The translations under genes and the position numbers were made by a program. From Pelagibacter sp052048135 (GTDB lineage: Bacteria; Pseudomonadota; Alphaproteobacteria; Pelagibacterales; Pelagibacteraceae): a stretch of 64,000 nt of DNA. Below are positions 25,923-35,404 of the stretch, one piece after another. The stretch's first letter is position 1, and each line of letters begins with the position of its first letter. Where the stretch lies: assembly GCF_052048135.1 (NCBI RefSeq), contig NZ_JBNAIM010000002.1:992001-1056000 (forward strand), given 5' to 3'. The notes under the pieces were generated by a model. It saw nothing but the letters and a program-made list of their open reading frames with translations, did not search any database and had not been told where the DNA came from.

Positions 25923-26957
25923 TTAATATTCAGTCAACATAGTCGAGAATGTTTGTTCTTGATCTAAAGCTTTTCCTGTTCCAACAGCAACACAAGATAA
26001 AGGATCATCTGCTATATGAACTGGTAAACCTGTTTCTTTAGAAAACCTTCTGTCTATATTTTTCAATAATGCTCCACCACCAGTTAATGTTAAACCCATA
26101 TCAACTAAATCTGCTGATAACTCTGGAGGTGTGCTTTCTAATGCATCTTTAATTCCATTTACCATTTCTTTTAAAATATCATTTAAAGCTTCTGCTGTAT
26201 CTTCCTCTGTAATGTTAACTTCCTTAGGAGTTCCTGATCTTAAATCTCTTCCTTTTACTGCATAAGTATTATTGTTAGTTGGAATTGCTGTTCCAATTTC
26301 TTTTTTAATCTTTTCAGCAGTACTATCACCTATCATTAAATTATATTCTTTCCTCATATAATTTACCATTGCAGCGTCCATAGCATCGCCTGCTACTCTT
26401 AATGATTTTGAATAAACTAAGCCTCCTAAAGACATTACTGCAATCTCACTTGTACCACCACCAATATCAACTACCATTGAACCAGTTGCTTCAGAGATTG
26501 GAAGATTAGCACCAATAGCAGCCGCAATCGGTTCTTCAATCAATTGAACTCTTCTTGCTCCCGCAGCTAAAGCACTATCTTGAATAGCTTTTCTTTCAAC
26601 TGGTGTTGAGCCAGTTGGAACACAAATTAAAATTCTAGGATTTGCAAAAGTGCTTCCTTTATGAACTTTTTTAATAAAATGTTTAATCATTTCTTCAGTA
26701 ACAATAAAGTCAGCAATCACACCATCTCTTAAGGGTCTTATAGCTTGAATATTACCGGGAGTTCTTCCTAACATCGTTTTTGCTTCATCACCTACTGCTA
26801 ATACTTGTTTTTTTCCACCTTGATCTACAATTGCAACAACAGACGGTTCATTTAAAACTACCCCTTGTCCTTTTACAACAACTAATGTGTTAGCAGTTCC
26901 CAAATCAATAGCCATGTCTTGGCTCCAAACTTTTTTAATTTTATCAAATAATCCCAT
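25923..26957 (-). CDS. mreB: Rod shape-determining actin-like ATPase MreB
   Basis: Bacterial actin homologue that forms membrane-bound filaments directing lateral-wall synthesis. At 344 residues it is standard length. DLGTANTLV (phosphate 1 loop, about 18-26), VVDIGGGTSEIAV (phosphate 2, about 163-175) and LTGGGALLKNID (adenosine motif, about 293-304) are all present. Its ATG directly abuts the leuA stop (TAAATG, no spacer), so the shape genes can be co-transcribed with the branched-chain amino acid genes. Confidence 0.98.
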   Translation of the reverse strand: MGLFDKIKKVWSQDMAIDLGTANTLVVVKGQGVVLNEPSVVAIVDQGGKKQVLAVGDEAKTMLGRTPGNIQAIRPLRDGVIADFIVTEEMIKHFIKKVHKGSTFANPRILICVPTGSTPVERKAIQDSALAAGARRVQLIEEPIAAAIGANLPISEATGSMVVDIGGGTSEIAVMSLGGLVYSKSLRVAGDAMDAAMVNYMRKEYNLMIGDSTAEKIKKEIGTAIPTNNNTYAVKGRDLRSGTPKEVNITEEDTAEALNDILKEMVNGIKDALESTPPELSADLVDMGLTLTGGGALLKNIDRRFSKETGLPVHIADDPLSCVAVGTGKALDQEQTFSTMLTEY

Positions 26958-28532
26958 TTAAATTCCTCTAACTCTCTCTTTTTCTTGCTCCATCATTGGA
27001 GCTGTTTTGTCTCTTTTAATAATCATCTTATTCAAAGCAGCAATGTATGCATTTGCTGAGGCGACTAATGTATCCGTATCTGCTGCTTGGCCAACTGTTG
27101 TTTTGCCATTTTCCTCAATACGAACACTTACTGTCGCTTGGGCGTCGGTTCCTTCCGTTACTGCATGCACTTGGTATAGCTGCAAGTTAACATCGTGCGG
27201 ATATAAATTTTTAATACATTTGAAAATAGCATCAACAGGTCCATCTCCTGTTTCAGATGCTGATTTAATTTGACCATCTATATCTAATTTCATCTCAGCT
27301 TTTTGAGGCTCTCCAGTTCCAGCAAAGACTTTTAAAGATTTTAGTACAATTTTATTAGCTTTATTATCAATTACTAAACTATCATCAACTAATGCAATAA
27401 TATCTTCATCATATATATGTTTTTTTTTATCTGCCAAAATTTTAAATTTTCCAAATGCATTTTCTATTACATCATCTGTCAAGTCAGCATAACCTAGACT
27501 AACTAATTTATCTTTAAAAGCATGTCTGCCAGAATGTTTTCCCATTACTAAAGATGTTTGTTTTACTCCAACACTTTCAGGTGTCATAATCTCGTATGTA
27601 TTTCTATTTTTAAGCATTCCATCTTGATGAATTCCTGACTCATGAGCAAAAGCATTTTTACCAACAATTGCTTTATTATATTGCACTGGGAACCCTGTTA
27701 CATTGGATACCAGTTTAGAAGCTTTACTTAATAATGTTGTATTAATTCCTGTTTCATAAGGCATTAAATCATTTCTTGTTCTAATTGCCATTACAACTTC
27801 CTCTAAAGCTGCATTACCAGCTCTTTCACCAATACCGTTTATTGTACACTCAATTTGTCTAGCTCCTGCTTGTACTCCTGCTAATGAATTTGCTACAGCT
27901 AAACCTAAATCATTATGACAATGTGTAGATAAAATAGCTTTATCTATATTAGGGACTTTGTTTAATAATGTTTCAATAATTTTTGTAAATTCAGATGGAA
28001 CTGTGTATCCAACTGTGTCTGGTATATTAATTGTTTTAGCTCCAGATTTAATGGCAAGTTCAACAGTTTTACACATATAATCCATATCAGTTCTTGTTCC
28101 ATCTTCACATGACCATTCAACATCATCAGTTAAATTTCTAGCGTATGTCACATGTTCTTTAATGGAATCATAAACTTGTTCTGGAGTTTTATTTAGCTTG
28201 TGCTTCATATGAAGTGGGCTGGTAGATATAAATGTATGTATTCTAAATCTTGGAGCATGTTTTAATGCTTCATAACATCTGTCTATATCTTTTTTTGAGT
28301 GTCTAGCTAATCCACATGGAATCGATTTTTTTAAAACTTTACTAATTGCTGATACCGCTTCAAAATCTCCTGGGGATGCAATTGGAAAACCTGCTTCGAT
28401 GATATCAATACCCAATTCATCAAATACTCTTGAAATTTGAATTTTTTCTTCAAGACTCATCGATGCACCTGGAGATTGCTCACCATCACGCATTGTTGTA
28501 TCAAATATAAAAACCTTATCTTTTTTTGCCAT
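26958..28532 (-). CDS. leuA: 2-Isopropylmalate synthase
   Basis: First committed enzyme of leucine synthesis, condensing acetyl-CoA with 2-ketoisovalerate. The 524-residue protein has FDTTMRDGEQSPGASM at the catalytic N-terminus (about 10-25), the metal-binding HCHNDLGLAVANS (about 200-212) and a C-terminal LeuA regulatory domain (about 390-500) for leucine feedback. It is downstream of ilvC by 78 bases and directly upstream of mreB. The gap before it contains a short 8-pair hairpin. Confidence 0.97.
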   Translation of the reverse strand: MAKKDKVFIFDTTMRDGEQSPGASMSLEEKIQISRVFDELGIDIIEAGFPIASPGDFEAVSAISKVLKKSIPCGLARHSKKDIDRCYEALKHAPRFRIHTFISTSPLHMKHKLNKTPEQVYDSIKEHVTYARNLTDDVEWSCEDGTRTDMDYMCKTVELAIKSGAKTINIPDTVGYTVPSEFTKIIETLLNKVPNIDKAILSTHCHNDLGLAVANSLAGVQAGARQIECTINGIGERAGNAALEEVVMAIRTRNDLMPYETGINTTLLSKASKLVSNVTGFPVQYNKAIVGKNAFAHESGIHQDGMLKNRNTYEIMTPESVGVKQTSLVMGKHSGRHAFKDKLVSLGYADLTDDVIENAFGKFKILADKKKHIYDEDIIALVDDSLVIDNKANKIVLKSLKVFAGTGEPQKAEMKLDIDGQIKSASETGDGPVDAIFKCIKNLYPHDVNLQLYQVHAVTEGTDAQATVSVRIEENGKTTVGQAADTDTLVASANAYIAALNKMIIKRDKTAPMMEQEKERVRGI

Positions 28533-28561
28533 AATTATAAATTTTTGGAAAATCTATATTA

Positions 28562-28580
28562 CAATCTCTATTAGAAATTG
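28562..28580 (-). terminator. Weak hairpin between ilvC and leuA
   Basis: Inverted repeat CAATCTCT (28562-28569) / AGAAATTG (28573-28580) with a 3-base loop; on the minus-strand RNA all eight positions can pair with one G-U. It is not followed by a real T run, so it is at most a pause or processing site. Confidence 0.3.
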
Positions 28581-28610
28581 CAAAATGTTTGTGAGAATTT
28601 ATAGATTAAA

Positions 28611-29633
28611 TTAGCCCTTATCACTATCAACTAACTTTTTTTTACCAATCCAAGGCATCATAGCTCTCAAATTTGCACCAACTTTTTCAACTGGATGCTC
28701 AGCTAATTTTGCTCGAGTTGCAAGAAAGTTTTTTTGTCCATTTTTACATTCTTCCATCCATTGCTTTGTGAATTTTCCTGATTGAATATCTTCTAAAACT
28801 TCTTTCATCCTTTTCTTAGTTTCCTCTTTATTTACTACCCTTGGTCCAGACTCGTATTCTCCATATTCAGCTGTGTTTGAAATAGAATAATTCATATTTG
28901 CTATTCCACCTTCATATATTAGATCAACAATCAATTTAACTTCGTGGACAGTTTCAAAGTAAGCCATCTCCGGCTCATATCCTGCTTCTACTAAAGTTTC
29001 ATAACCATTTTTAATTAGTTCAACAAGCCCACCACAAAGAACAGTTTGTTCGCCAAATAAATCTGTTTCAACCTCATCTTTAAAAGTAGTTTCTATAATT
29101 CCAGATCTTCCACCTCCGACTGCAGAAGCATAAGACATTGCAAGATCTCTTGCTTTACCAGAACCATTTTGATGAACTGCAAATAAACATGGTACTCCAC
29201 CACCTTTTTCATACTCACTTCTTACTAAATGTCCTGGTCCTTTCGGAGCGACCATAAAAACGTCAAGATCTTTTCTAGCTTTGATTAAATCATAATGAAC
29301 ATTTAACCCATGAGCAAAAGCAATCGATGTACCTTCTCTTACTCTTTGTTCAATATGATTCTTATAAATAGATGCCTGTAGTTCATCAGGTGTTAGAATC
29401 ATAACAACATCTGCCCATTCAGCTGCATCAGATAAATTCATAACTTTTAAACCTTTAGACTCTGCTTTTGGTATACTTGAGGATCCTTCTCTTAATGCAA
29501 CTACAACTTCTTTTACACCGCTATCCCTTAGATTTAATGCGTGAGCATGTCCTTGACTTCCATAACCAAAAATAGCGATTTTTTTATCTTTAATAAGATT
29601 AACATCTGTATCTTTTTCGTAAAACATTTTCAT
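28611..29633 (-). CDS. ilvC: Ketol-acid reductoisomerase, class I
   Basis: NADPH- and Mg-dependent enzyme of isoleucine and valine synthesis, isomerising and reducing acetolactate. The length of 340 is that of the short class I form. The Rossmann motif is FGYGSQGHAHALNLRDSG (about 22-39); the Mg-binding Asp/Glu cluster lies in DLFGEQTVLCGG (about 190-201) and YFETVHEVKLI. AAGGAG lies 6 bases before the first ATG, which decides for MKMFYEK over the second Met. It follows ilvH by 16 bases. Confidence 0.98.
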   Translation of the reverse strand: MKMFYEKDTDVNLIKDKKIAIFGYGSQGHAHALNLRDSGVKEVVVALREGSSSIPKAESKGLKVMNLSDAAEWADVVMILTPDELQASIYKNHIEQRVREGTSIAFAHGLNVHYDLIKARKDLDVFMVAPKGPGHLVRSEYEKGGGVPCLFAVHQNGSGKARDLAMSYASAVGGGRSGIIETTFKDEVETDLFGEQTVLCGGLVELIKNGYETLVEAGYEPEMAYFETVHEVKLIVDLIYEGGIANMNYSISNTAEYGEYESGPRVVNKEETKKRMKEVLEDIQSGKFTKQWMEECKNGQKNFLATRAKLAEHPVEKVGANLRAMMPWIGKKKLVDSDKG

Positions 29634-29649
29634 AATTTTCTCCTTACTA

Positions 29650-30198
29650 TTAATTAAAAATTTTATCTCCCCTCGTCATTGCGACTGCTCCAGTCCTAGA
29701 TATGCTTACTAAACCAAATTTTTTTAAATTTTTTGCCATTTTATCTATTTCTCTTCTTAATGCAGTAATTTGAATAACATTTGATTTTTTTGTTTTATCC
29801 AATATTACAGCATTGTACTTTTTACAAGCATTAATAGCTTTTTTAATTTTACTTGAGTTTCCTACAACTTTAAATAAAGCCATTTCTTTAAAAATTACAC
29901 TTTTATCATTTCTTTTAAAATCAGCTACTTTATGTACAGGAACAAGTTTCTTTAATTGTAACTTTATCTGATCTATTACCTGAGGTGTTCCAGTAGTAAC
30001 AATTGTTATCCTTGATATATTTCTTTTTGCATCAACTTCAGCAACTGCTAAAGACTCGATATTATAACCTCTTCCTGAAAATAACCCCACAACTCTTGCT
30101 AAAACACCAGCTTCGTTATCTACCCAAACAACAATTATATGTGTATCTGATTTTTCTTTTTTTGACGAAACACTGTATGCTGATTTCGGATTTGCCAT
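29650..30198 (-). CDS. ilvH: Acetolactate synthase small (regulatory) subunit
   Basis: Regulatory subunit of 182 residues with an N-terminal ACT domain (HIIVVWVDNEAGVLARVVGL, about 20-39, then GRGYNIESLAV) that binds valine for feedback inhibition, and a C-terminal ALS_ss domain (about 100-175). It starts 2 bases after the ilvB stop, as expected for paired subunits. The first about 15 residues are an extra basic stretch, as in other alphaproteobacterial homologues. Confidence 0.96.
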   Translation of the reverse strand: MANPKSAYSVSSKKEKSDTHIIVVWVDNEAGVLARVVGLFSGRGYNIESLAVAEVDAKRNISRITIVTTGTPQVIDQIKLQLKKLVPVHKVADFKRNDKSVIFKEMALFKVVGNSSKIKKAINACKKYNAVILDKTKKSNVIQITALRREIDKMAKNLKKFGLVSISRTGAVAMTRGDKIFN

Positions 30199-30200
30199 AA

Positions 30201-31967
30201 CTAAACTAGCGCTTTACCTTTGCCCGTAATTTTATTTTCTTCTTTTTCATTGGGTCCAAGTATCATTTGGTTATGAGGTTTGCCTGATGGAATCATTGGA
30301 AAACAATTCTCATTTGGATCCACTCTACAATCAAAAATTACTGGTCCATCAAAATCAATCATTTCTTTTATTTTTGCATCTAATTCATTTGGTTTATCAG
30401 CTTTAATTCCTTTACATCCATAGGCCTCAGCCATTTTAATAAAATCAGGTAAGGCTTCTGAATAACTTTCTGAGTAGTTCTTTTCATGTAATAATTCTTG
30501 CCATTGTCTAACCATTCCCATGTATTGATTGTTCAAAATAAAAATTTTAATTGGTAAGTTATATTGAACTGCAGTTGACATCTCTTGCATAGTCATCAAA
30601 ACTGAAGCTTCTCCAGCAATATCTATAACTAATTTTTTTGGATGAGCTATTTGTACTCCCACTGCTGCTGGCAAACCATAACCCATTGTTCCCAATCCTC
30701 CTGAAGTCATCCATCGATTGGGTTTATTAAATTTATAGTGTTGCGCCGCCCACATTTGATGCTGACCTACTTCTGTCGTAATAAATGTGTCTTTATCTTT
30801 TGTAATTTCGTAAAGTCTTTGAACTGCATGTTGTGGTTTTATCGTTTCATCACTGTTTTTAAAGTGTAATGAATTTTTTGTTCTCCATTTTTGGATTTGT
30901 TCCCACCACTTAGAAATTTTTTGTTTGTTTGATCTTTTCAAATCAATATTTTTCTTTTTCAAAGTTTTATTTATCACCTTAAGTACTTCCTTAACATCTC
31001 CAACTAATGCTAAATCTACTTTAATAATTTTGTTTATAGATGAAGGGTCAATATCAATATGAATTTTTTTTGAGTTTGGAGAAAACTCATCAATTTTTCC
31101 TGTTATTCTATCATCAAATCTAGCACCAATATTTATTAATAAATCACAATCATGCATCGCATTATTTGCTTCATAAGTTCCGTGCATACCTAGCATTCCT
31201 AAAAATTGACTATCATCACCTGGGTAAGCTCCAAGTCCTTGTAAAGTTGAAGTTATTGGAAAACCAGTCATCTCAACCAACTCTCTTAAGACCTCACTTG
31301 CCTCTGGGCCTGAATTAATCACTCCACCGCCAGAATAAATTATTGGTTTTTTAGATTTATTCATCAAATTAATTAACTCATCAATATCTTTTTGTGAAAA
31401 ATGATTTAATGACTTTCCGTTTAATTTTTTTTCTGCTTTAGGTTTTGAATAACTTATTTTTGCAAATTGAATATCTTTAGGTATATCAACTAAAACAGGT
31501 CCAGGTCTTCCTGTAGTTGCAACTCTAAAAGCTTCATGAATGGTTTTTGACAAATCTTTAATATCTTTTACAAGCCAATTATGTTTTGTACATGGTCTTG
31601 TAATACCTGTCGTATCACATTCCTGAAAAGCGTCCGTACCAATTAAATGTGTTGGCACCTGACCTGAAATACAAACTAATGGAACGGAATCCATGTAAGC
31701 ATCTGTTAATGCTGTTACTACATTAGTAGCACCAGGTCCTGATGTTACTAAAACTACACCTGGTTTACCAGATGAACGAGCATAACCTTCGGCTGCATGT
31801 CCCGCACCTTGTTCATGTCTTACTAAAATATGTTTAATTGAATTATGATTTTTTAATTCATCATAAATTGGTAAAACTGCTCCGCCAGGATATCCAAAAA
31901 TAAACTCAACATCCTGATCCTCAAGACATTTGAATACTATTTCAGCACCTGTTAATAATTTTGACAT
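30201..31967 (-). CDS. ilvB: Acetolactate synthase large (catalytic) subunit
   Basis: Thiamine diphosphate enzyme of 588 residues that condenses pyruvate into acetolactate or acetohydroxybutyrate. EFIFGYPGGAVLPIYD (about 17-32) leads to the catalytic Glu in RHEQGAGHAAEGYAR (about 50-64). The FAD-binding middle domain has GARFDDRITG (about 280-290), and the TPP motif GEASVLMTMQEMSTA occurs about 455-470. It is first of ilvB-ilvH-ilvC-leuA. A 53-base gap separates it from the miaA gene upstream. Confidence 0.97.
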   Translation of the reverse strand: MSKLLTGAEIVFKCLEDQDVEFIFGYPGGAVLPIYDELKNHNSIKHILVRHEQGAGHAAEGYARSSGKPGVVLVTSGPGATNVVTALTDAYMDSVPLVCISGQVPTHLIGTDAFQECDTTGITRPCTKHNWLVKDIKDLSKTIHEAFRVATTGRPGPVLVDIPKDIQFAKISYSKPKAEKKLNGKSLNHFSQKDIDELINLMNKSKKPIIYSGGGVINSGPEASEVLRELVEMTGFPITSTLQGLGAYPGDDSQFLGMLGMHGTYEANNAMHDCDLLINIGARFDDRITGKIDEFSPNSKKIHIDIDPSSINKIIKVDLALVGDVKEVLKVINKTLKKKNIDLKRSNKQKISKWWEQIQKWRTKNSLHFKNSDETIKPQHAVQRLYEITKDKDTFITTEVGQHQMWAAQHYKFNKPNRWMTSGGLGTMGYGLPAAVGVQIAHPKKLVIDIAGEASVLMTMQEMSTAVQYNLPIKIFILNNQYMGMVRQWQELLHEKNYSESYSEALPDFIKMAEAYGCKGIKADKPNELDAKIKEMIDFDGPVIFDCRVDPNENCFPMIPSGKPHNQMILGPNEKEENKITGKGKALV

Positions 31968-32020
31968 TCATGCAATCTAGCTGAAGTTGTGCTTATTGGT
32001 CAAGAATTACTACAAGATAT

Positions 32021-32929
32021 CTAAATTTTTTTTAAAAATTTATTTAGACTGTCTGACTTTATTTTCTTCCAATCCAGCATATTGCCTCTACCCCATGTAG
32101 ATTGTCTTTTAGCGTATTGCCTTGTCTTTATTGATATTTTTTCAATAAGCTCCAACATCTCAGACTTTTTATCAAGATACTCTCGAATTTCTTTGATCCC
32201 TATAGCCTTCGAGGGTGTTCTAAGCTTTGGAACTTTCAATTTAATAAATTTTTTAACTTCTAAAATGGCACCATTTTTAATCATATTTTGAGTTCGATAA
32301 TTTATTTGCTTTATCAGATCAGCTCTTGGGTAATCTATATAAATTTTATAAAAGTCATTATTTTCATATTCTGATTTTGTACTTTTAAACCAATCAAAGA
32401 TAGATTTTTTTGTAAATGATTTAACCTCATAAGAACGAATAACTCTTTGTGTATCTGTAAAATTCAAATATTTTTTTGATAATGGATCTAATTTTATTAA
32501 CTTTAAAAAAAACTTTTTTGATCCAAGTTTTTTGTGCAATGATCTTACTGAAGTTCTAAATTTAATTGGAATATTTGGAATATTTACCAGACCTTCTGTC
32601 AATGCTTTAAAATATAATCCAGTTCCTCCAACTAAAATTGGTGTTTTTTTTCTTTTTTTTATATCTAAAATTTTTTCATTAACTAATTTTAACCAATCTC
32701 CTGTAGAAAAATTTTTTTTTACACTTTGAAATCCATATAAATGATGTTTAATGTTACTATATTCTTTTTTTAAAGGTCTAGCTGATAAGATTTTTAATTC
32801 TTTATATACCTGCATGCTGTCAGCATTTACGATTTCACCATTAATTTTTTTTGCAAGTTTGATTGCAAAATTAGATTTTCCAGATGCAGTCGGTCCATAT
32901 ATAAGAACAATTTTGGATCTTAAATCCAT
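32021..32929 (-). CDS. miaA: tRNA dimethylallyltransferase MiaA
   Basis: Transfers a dimethylallyl group to A37 of tRNAs reading U-starting codons. The 302-residue protein has the P-loop GPTASGKSNFA (about 13-23), NADSMQVYKEL (about 35-45), GGTGLYFKAL (about 101-110) and the C-terminal RQYAKRQSTWGRG (about 269-281). It follows the HtrA-family protease gene by 3 bases. Confidence 0.97.
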   Translation of the reverse strand: MDLRSKIVLIYGPTASGKSNFAIKLAKKINGEIVNADSMQVYKELKILSARPLKKEYSNIKHHLYGFQSVKKNFSTGDWLKLVNEKILDIKKRKKTPILVGGTGLYFKALTEGLVNIPNIPIKFRTSVRSLHKKLGSKKFFLKLIKLDPLSKKYLNFTDTQRVIRSYEVKSFTKKSIFDWFKSTKSEYENNDFYKIYIDYPRADLIKQINYRTQNMIKNGAILEVKKFIKLKVPKLRTPSKAIGIKEIREYLDKKSEMLELIEKISIKTRQYAKRQSTWGRGNMLDWKKIKSDSLNKFLKKI

Positions 32930-32932
32930 GGA

Positions 32933-34339
32933 TTAATCTAATTTAATGCCAATATATCTTCTTTGATTTTGACTATTATAAATTACTAATAAAATAGTTT
33001 TTTGATTACTTCTTAAAACTTGATTTACAATTTGGTTTAAATCATTAGCATTTTTTATTTTTTTCTTCTGAGCTTCTAAAATTATACTATTTACTTCAAC
33101 AGAACCTGCTAGTGGACTATTGGTTTCAATTTTTGTTACAACTAAACCAGAAGTTTGGTTTGGTAAGTTTCTTTGCTTGATATCTTCTTTTGAAATCTCT
33201 CTTACTGTTATTTTTAAATCTTTAATTTCTAATTCTTTTGGATCTTCTTTTTTTTCAGAAACTTTAAAATCTTCTGAGGTTTCAAGTCTTCCAAGAGTAA
33301 CTGTTTTAATAATTTCTTTTTTATCTCTCCAAATTTTTACTTTTACTTTTTTTCCAACTTCTGTTCTTGCAACAATCATTGGAAGTTCTTTCATTTCATT
33401 AATTTTTTCTCCATCAAATTCTAGAATAATGTCTCCTGCTTTTACCCCTGCTTTTTCTGATGGGCTGTTTTCCGCAACACTAGCAACTAATGCTCCCCTA
33501 GGTTCGTCTAGTTTTTCTACTTCAGCAATTTCTTTTGTTACATCTTGAATTCTAACTCCTAACCATCCTCGTTTGGTTTCTCCAAATTCAATTAATTGAT
33601 TAATAACTATTTTTGCACTATTAGATGGTATCGAAAAACCTATTCCTACATTTCCACTTCTTCCAAGAATAGCAGTATTAATTCCAATAACGTCTCCATT
33701 CATATCAAACAATGGTCCGCCTGAATTACCTTGGTTTATAGACGCATCAGTTTGAATATAATCTTCATATCTTGACAATCCAATTGATCGATTTCTAGCT
33801 GAAATTATTCCAGAAGTAACAGTTCCTCCCAAACCAAATGGATTTCCAATAGCAATTACCCAATCACCAATTCTTGCTTTGTCTGAATCTCCAAATTTTA
33901 CAGGAATAAACTTTTCTTTTGTTTCAATTTGTAAAACCGCAATATCTGACAAGGGGTCAGCACCAATAACTTTTGCTTCAAATTTTTTTTCTCCATTAAC
34001 TTGAACAACAATATCTTTAGCATCTTGGATTACATGATTATTTGTTACTACAATACCTTTTTCATCTATAATAAACCCAGATCCTAATGCAGATGATTGT
34101 CTTTCTTGAGGTGTTCCAAATTCTTTAAACATATCTTCAAATGGAGAACCTGGTGGGAATTGAAAAGGAAAAGGGTTTGATTGAGTTGTAACAACTGTTG
34201 TAGTTGAAATATTAACTACTGATGGCATTAGTTTTTCTGCCAAGTCAGCAAAAGAATTCGGAATATTCTGTGATAATGATTTTGATTGAAAACTTAAAGC
34301 AAATACTAGTATTAAAAAAATTGTTTTAATTTTATTCAT
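32933..34339 (-). CDS. degP: Periplasmic serine protease, HtrA/DegP family (DegQ-like)
   Basis: Envelope quality-control protease of 468 residues. A signal peptide covers about 1-23. The catalytic triad is H102 (TNNHVI), D132 (DPLSDIAV) and S206 (NQGNSGGPL). Two PDZ domains follow: about 255-345 (GWLGVRIQDV start) and about 370-465. It lies between the HflC/DUF2065 genes and miaA, a common alphaproteobacterial order. DegQ or DegP cannot be told apart from sequence alone. Confidence 0.95.
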   Translation of the reverse strand: MNKIKTIFLILVFALSFQSKSLSQNIPNSFADLAEKLMPSVVNISTTTVVTTQSNPFPFQFPPGSPFEDMFKEFGTPQERQSSALGSGFIIDEKGIVVTNNHVIQDAKDIVVQVNGEKKFEAKVIGADPLSDIAVLQIETKEKFIPVKFGDSDKARIGDWVIAIGNPFGLGGTVTSGIISARNRSIGLSRYEDYIQTDASINQGNSGGPLFDMNGDVIGINTAILGRSGNVGIGFSIPSNSAKIVINQLIEFGETKRGWLGVRIQDVTKEIAEVEKLDEPRGALVASVAENSPSEKAGVKAGDIILEFDGEKINEMKELPMIVARTEVGKKVKVKIWRDKKEIIKTVTLGRLETSEDFKVSEKKEDPKELEIKDLKITVREISKEDIKQRNLPNQTSGLVVTKIETNSPLAGSVEVNSIILEAQKKKIKNANDLNQIVNQVLRSNQKTILLVIYNSQNQRRYIGIKLD

Positions 34340-34340
34340 T

Positions 34341-34526
34341 TTAACTCTTCATATAATAAACAAGTATAAAACCAATAACAGCGAACATTAATCCACCTGT
34401 TCTTAACTGGTTATCTTTAATTAACTCTAACTTTTTAAGCATACTTTTCATTTTTGATGGAAATATGGCATACAAAATACCCTCGATGAACATGAACAGA
34501 CCAAATGCTATGATCAATTCTTTCAT
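34341..34526 (-). CDS. DUF2065 family small membrane protein
   Basis: A 61-residue protein with two hydrophobic helices (about 3-19 and 43-58) joined by a basic loop containing FPSKMKSMLKKL. The pattern matches DUF2065, a family of unknown function routinely encoded between hflC and degP/degQ in proteobacteria, exactly as here (7 bases after hflC, 1 base before the protease). A link to envelope proteolysis is inferred from this synteny. Confidence 0.85.
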   Translation of the reverse strand: MKELIIAFGLFMFIEGILYAIFPSKMKSMLKKLELIKDNQLRTGGLMFAVIGFILVYYMKS

Positions 34527-34533
34527 AAAATGT

Positions 34534-35403
34534 TTACTCTGATTTGGGTTTTATATTTCCAAAAAATTTAAAGAACTCACTATCAGGAGATAAAATTAAA
34601 GATGTTTCTCCACCAATTAAAGCTTTTTCATAAGCTTGCATAGCTCTGTAAAAGGCAAAAAACTCTGGGTCTTGTCCAAAGGCATTAGCAAAAATTTTGT
34701 TTCTTTCACCATCGCCCTCACCTTTCATGATTTCAGATTTTTTCTGAGCATCAGCCAATATTACTGTAACTTCTTTATCTGCAGTTGAAGTAATCGTCAC
34801 AGCCATTTCAGCACCTTTAGCTCTAAATTCTTTTGCTTCTCTTTCCCTCTCAGTCTGCATTCTTCTGAAAATTGCATCACTGTTTGCTTGGGGTAGATCA
34901 GCTCTTTTAATTCTAACATCTACTATTTTAATACCAAAATTTTCAGCTTCATTATTTACACCTTCTTGTATCAGAGCCATTTGTTTGGTTCTATCTTCTG
35001 ATAAAAGAGTTTGTAGTTCTTGTTGACCTAATACATTTCTAATTCTTGAATTTATAATTGTTGCCAATCTTGACCTTGCAACTCTCTCGTTACCAACAGA
35101 AATATAAAATTTAAGTGGATCAATAATTTGAAATCTTGCAAACGCATCAACAATTAATCTTTTTTGATCTGAGGCGATTACTTCTTCTGGTGGAGTATCA
35201 AGATTTAAAATTCTTTTATCTAAATAAACAACGTTTTGAATAAATGGAATTTTAAAGTTTAATCCTGGTTTTAAAATTATTCTTTTTGGGTCACCAAATT
35301 GTAACACGATCGCTTGATTAACTTCTTTTACAATAAATATTGAAAAGAAAGCTGTCGCAGCTAATGCAATTATTATACCAGCTATAATTTTTCCTAAATT
35401 CAT
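34534..35403 (-). CDS. hflC: HflC, SPFH-domain modulator of FtsH
   Basis: Membrane-anchored SPFH/prohibitin-family protein, 289 residues. A single N-terminal transmembrane helix (about 5-24) is followed by the SPFH domain (LQFGDPKRIILKPGLNFKIPF, about 34-55) and a charged coiled-coil stretch (about 180-240, with MQTEREREAKEFRAKG). It forms the HflKC cage around FtsH and modulates membrane-protein degradation. It begins 1 base after hflK. FtsH itself is at the right end of this window, 27 kb away. Confidence 0.97.
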   Translation of the reverse strand: MNLGKIIAGIIIALAATAFFSIFIVKEVNQAIVLQFGDPKRIILKPGLNFKIPFIQNVVYLDKRILNLDTPPEEVIASDQKRLIVDAFARFQIIDPLKFYISVGNERVARSRLATIINSRIRNVLGQQELQTLLSEDRTKQMALIQEGVNNEAENFGIKIVDVRIKRADLPQANSDAIFRRMQTEREREAKEFRAKGAEMAVTITSTADKEVTVILADAQKKSEIMKGEGDGERNKIFANAFGQDPEFFAFYRAMQAYEKALIGGETSLILSPDSEFFKFFGNIKPKSE

Positions 35404-35404
35404 A

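Noticed and set aside
33120..33548. 142-residue frame antisense to the HtrA-family protease
   Set aside because: Shadow of the PDZ-coding region; Phe/Ser-rich composition from the complement of Lys/Glu codons.
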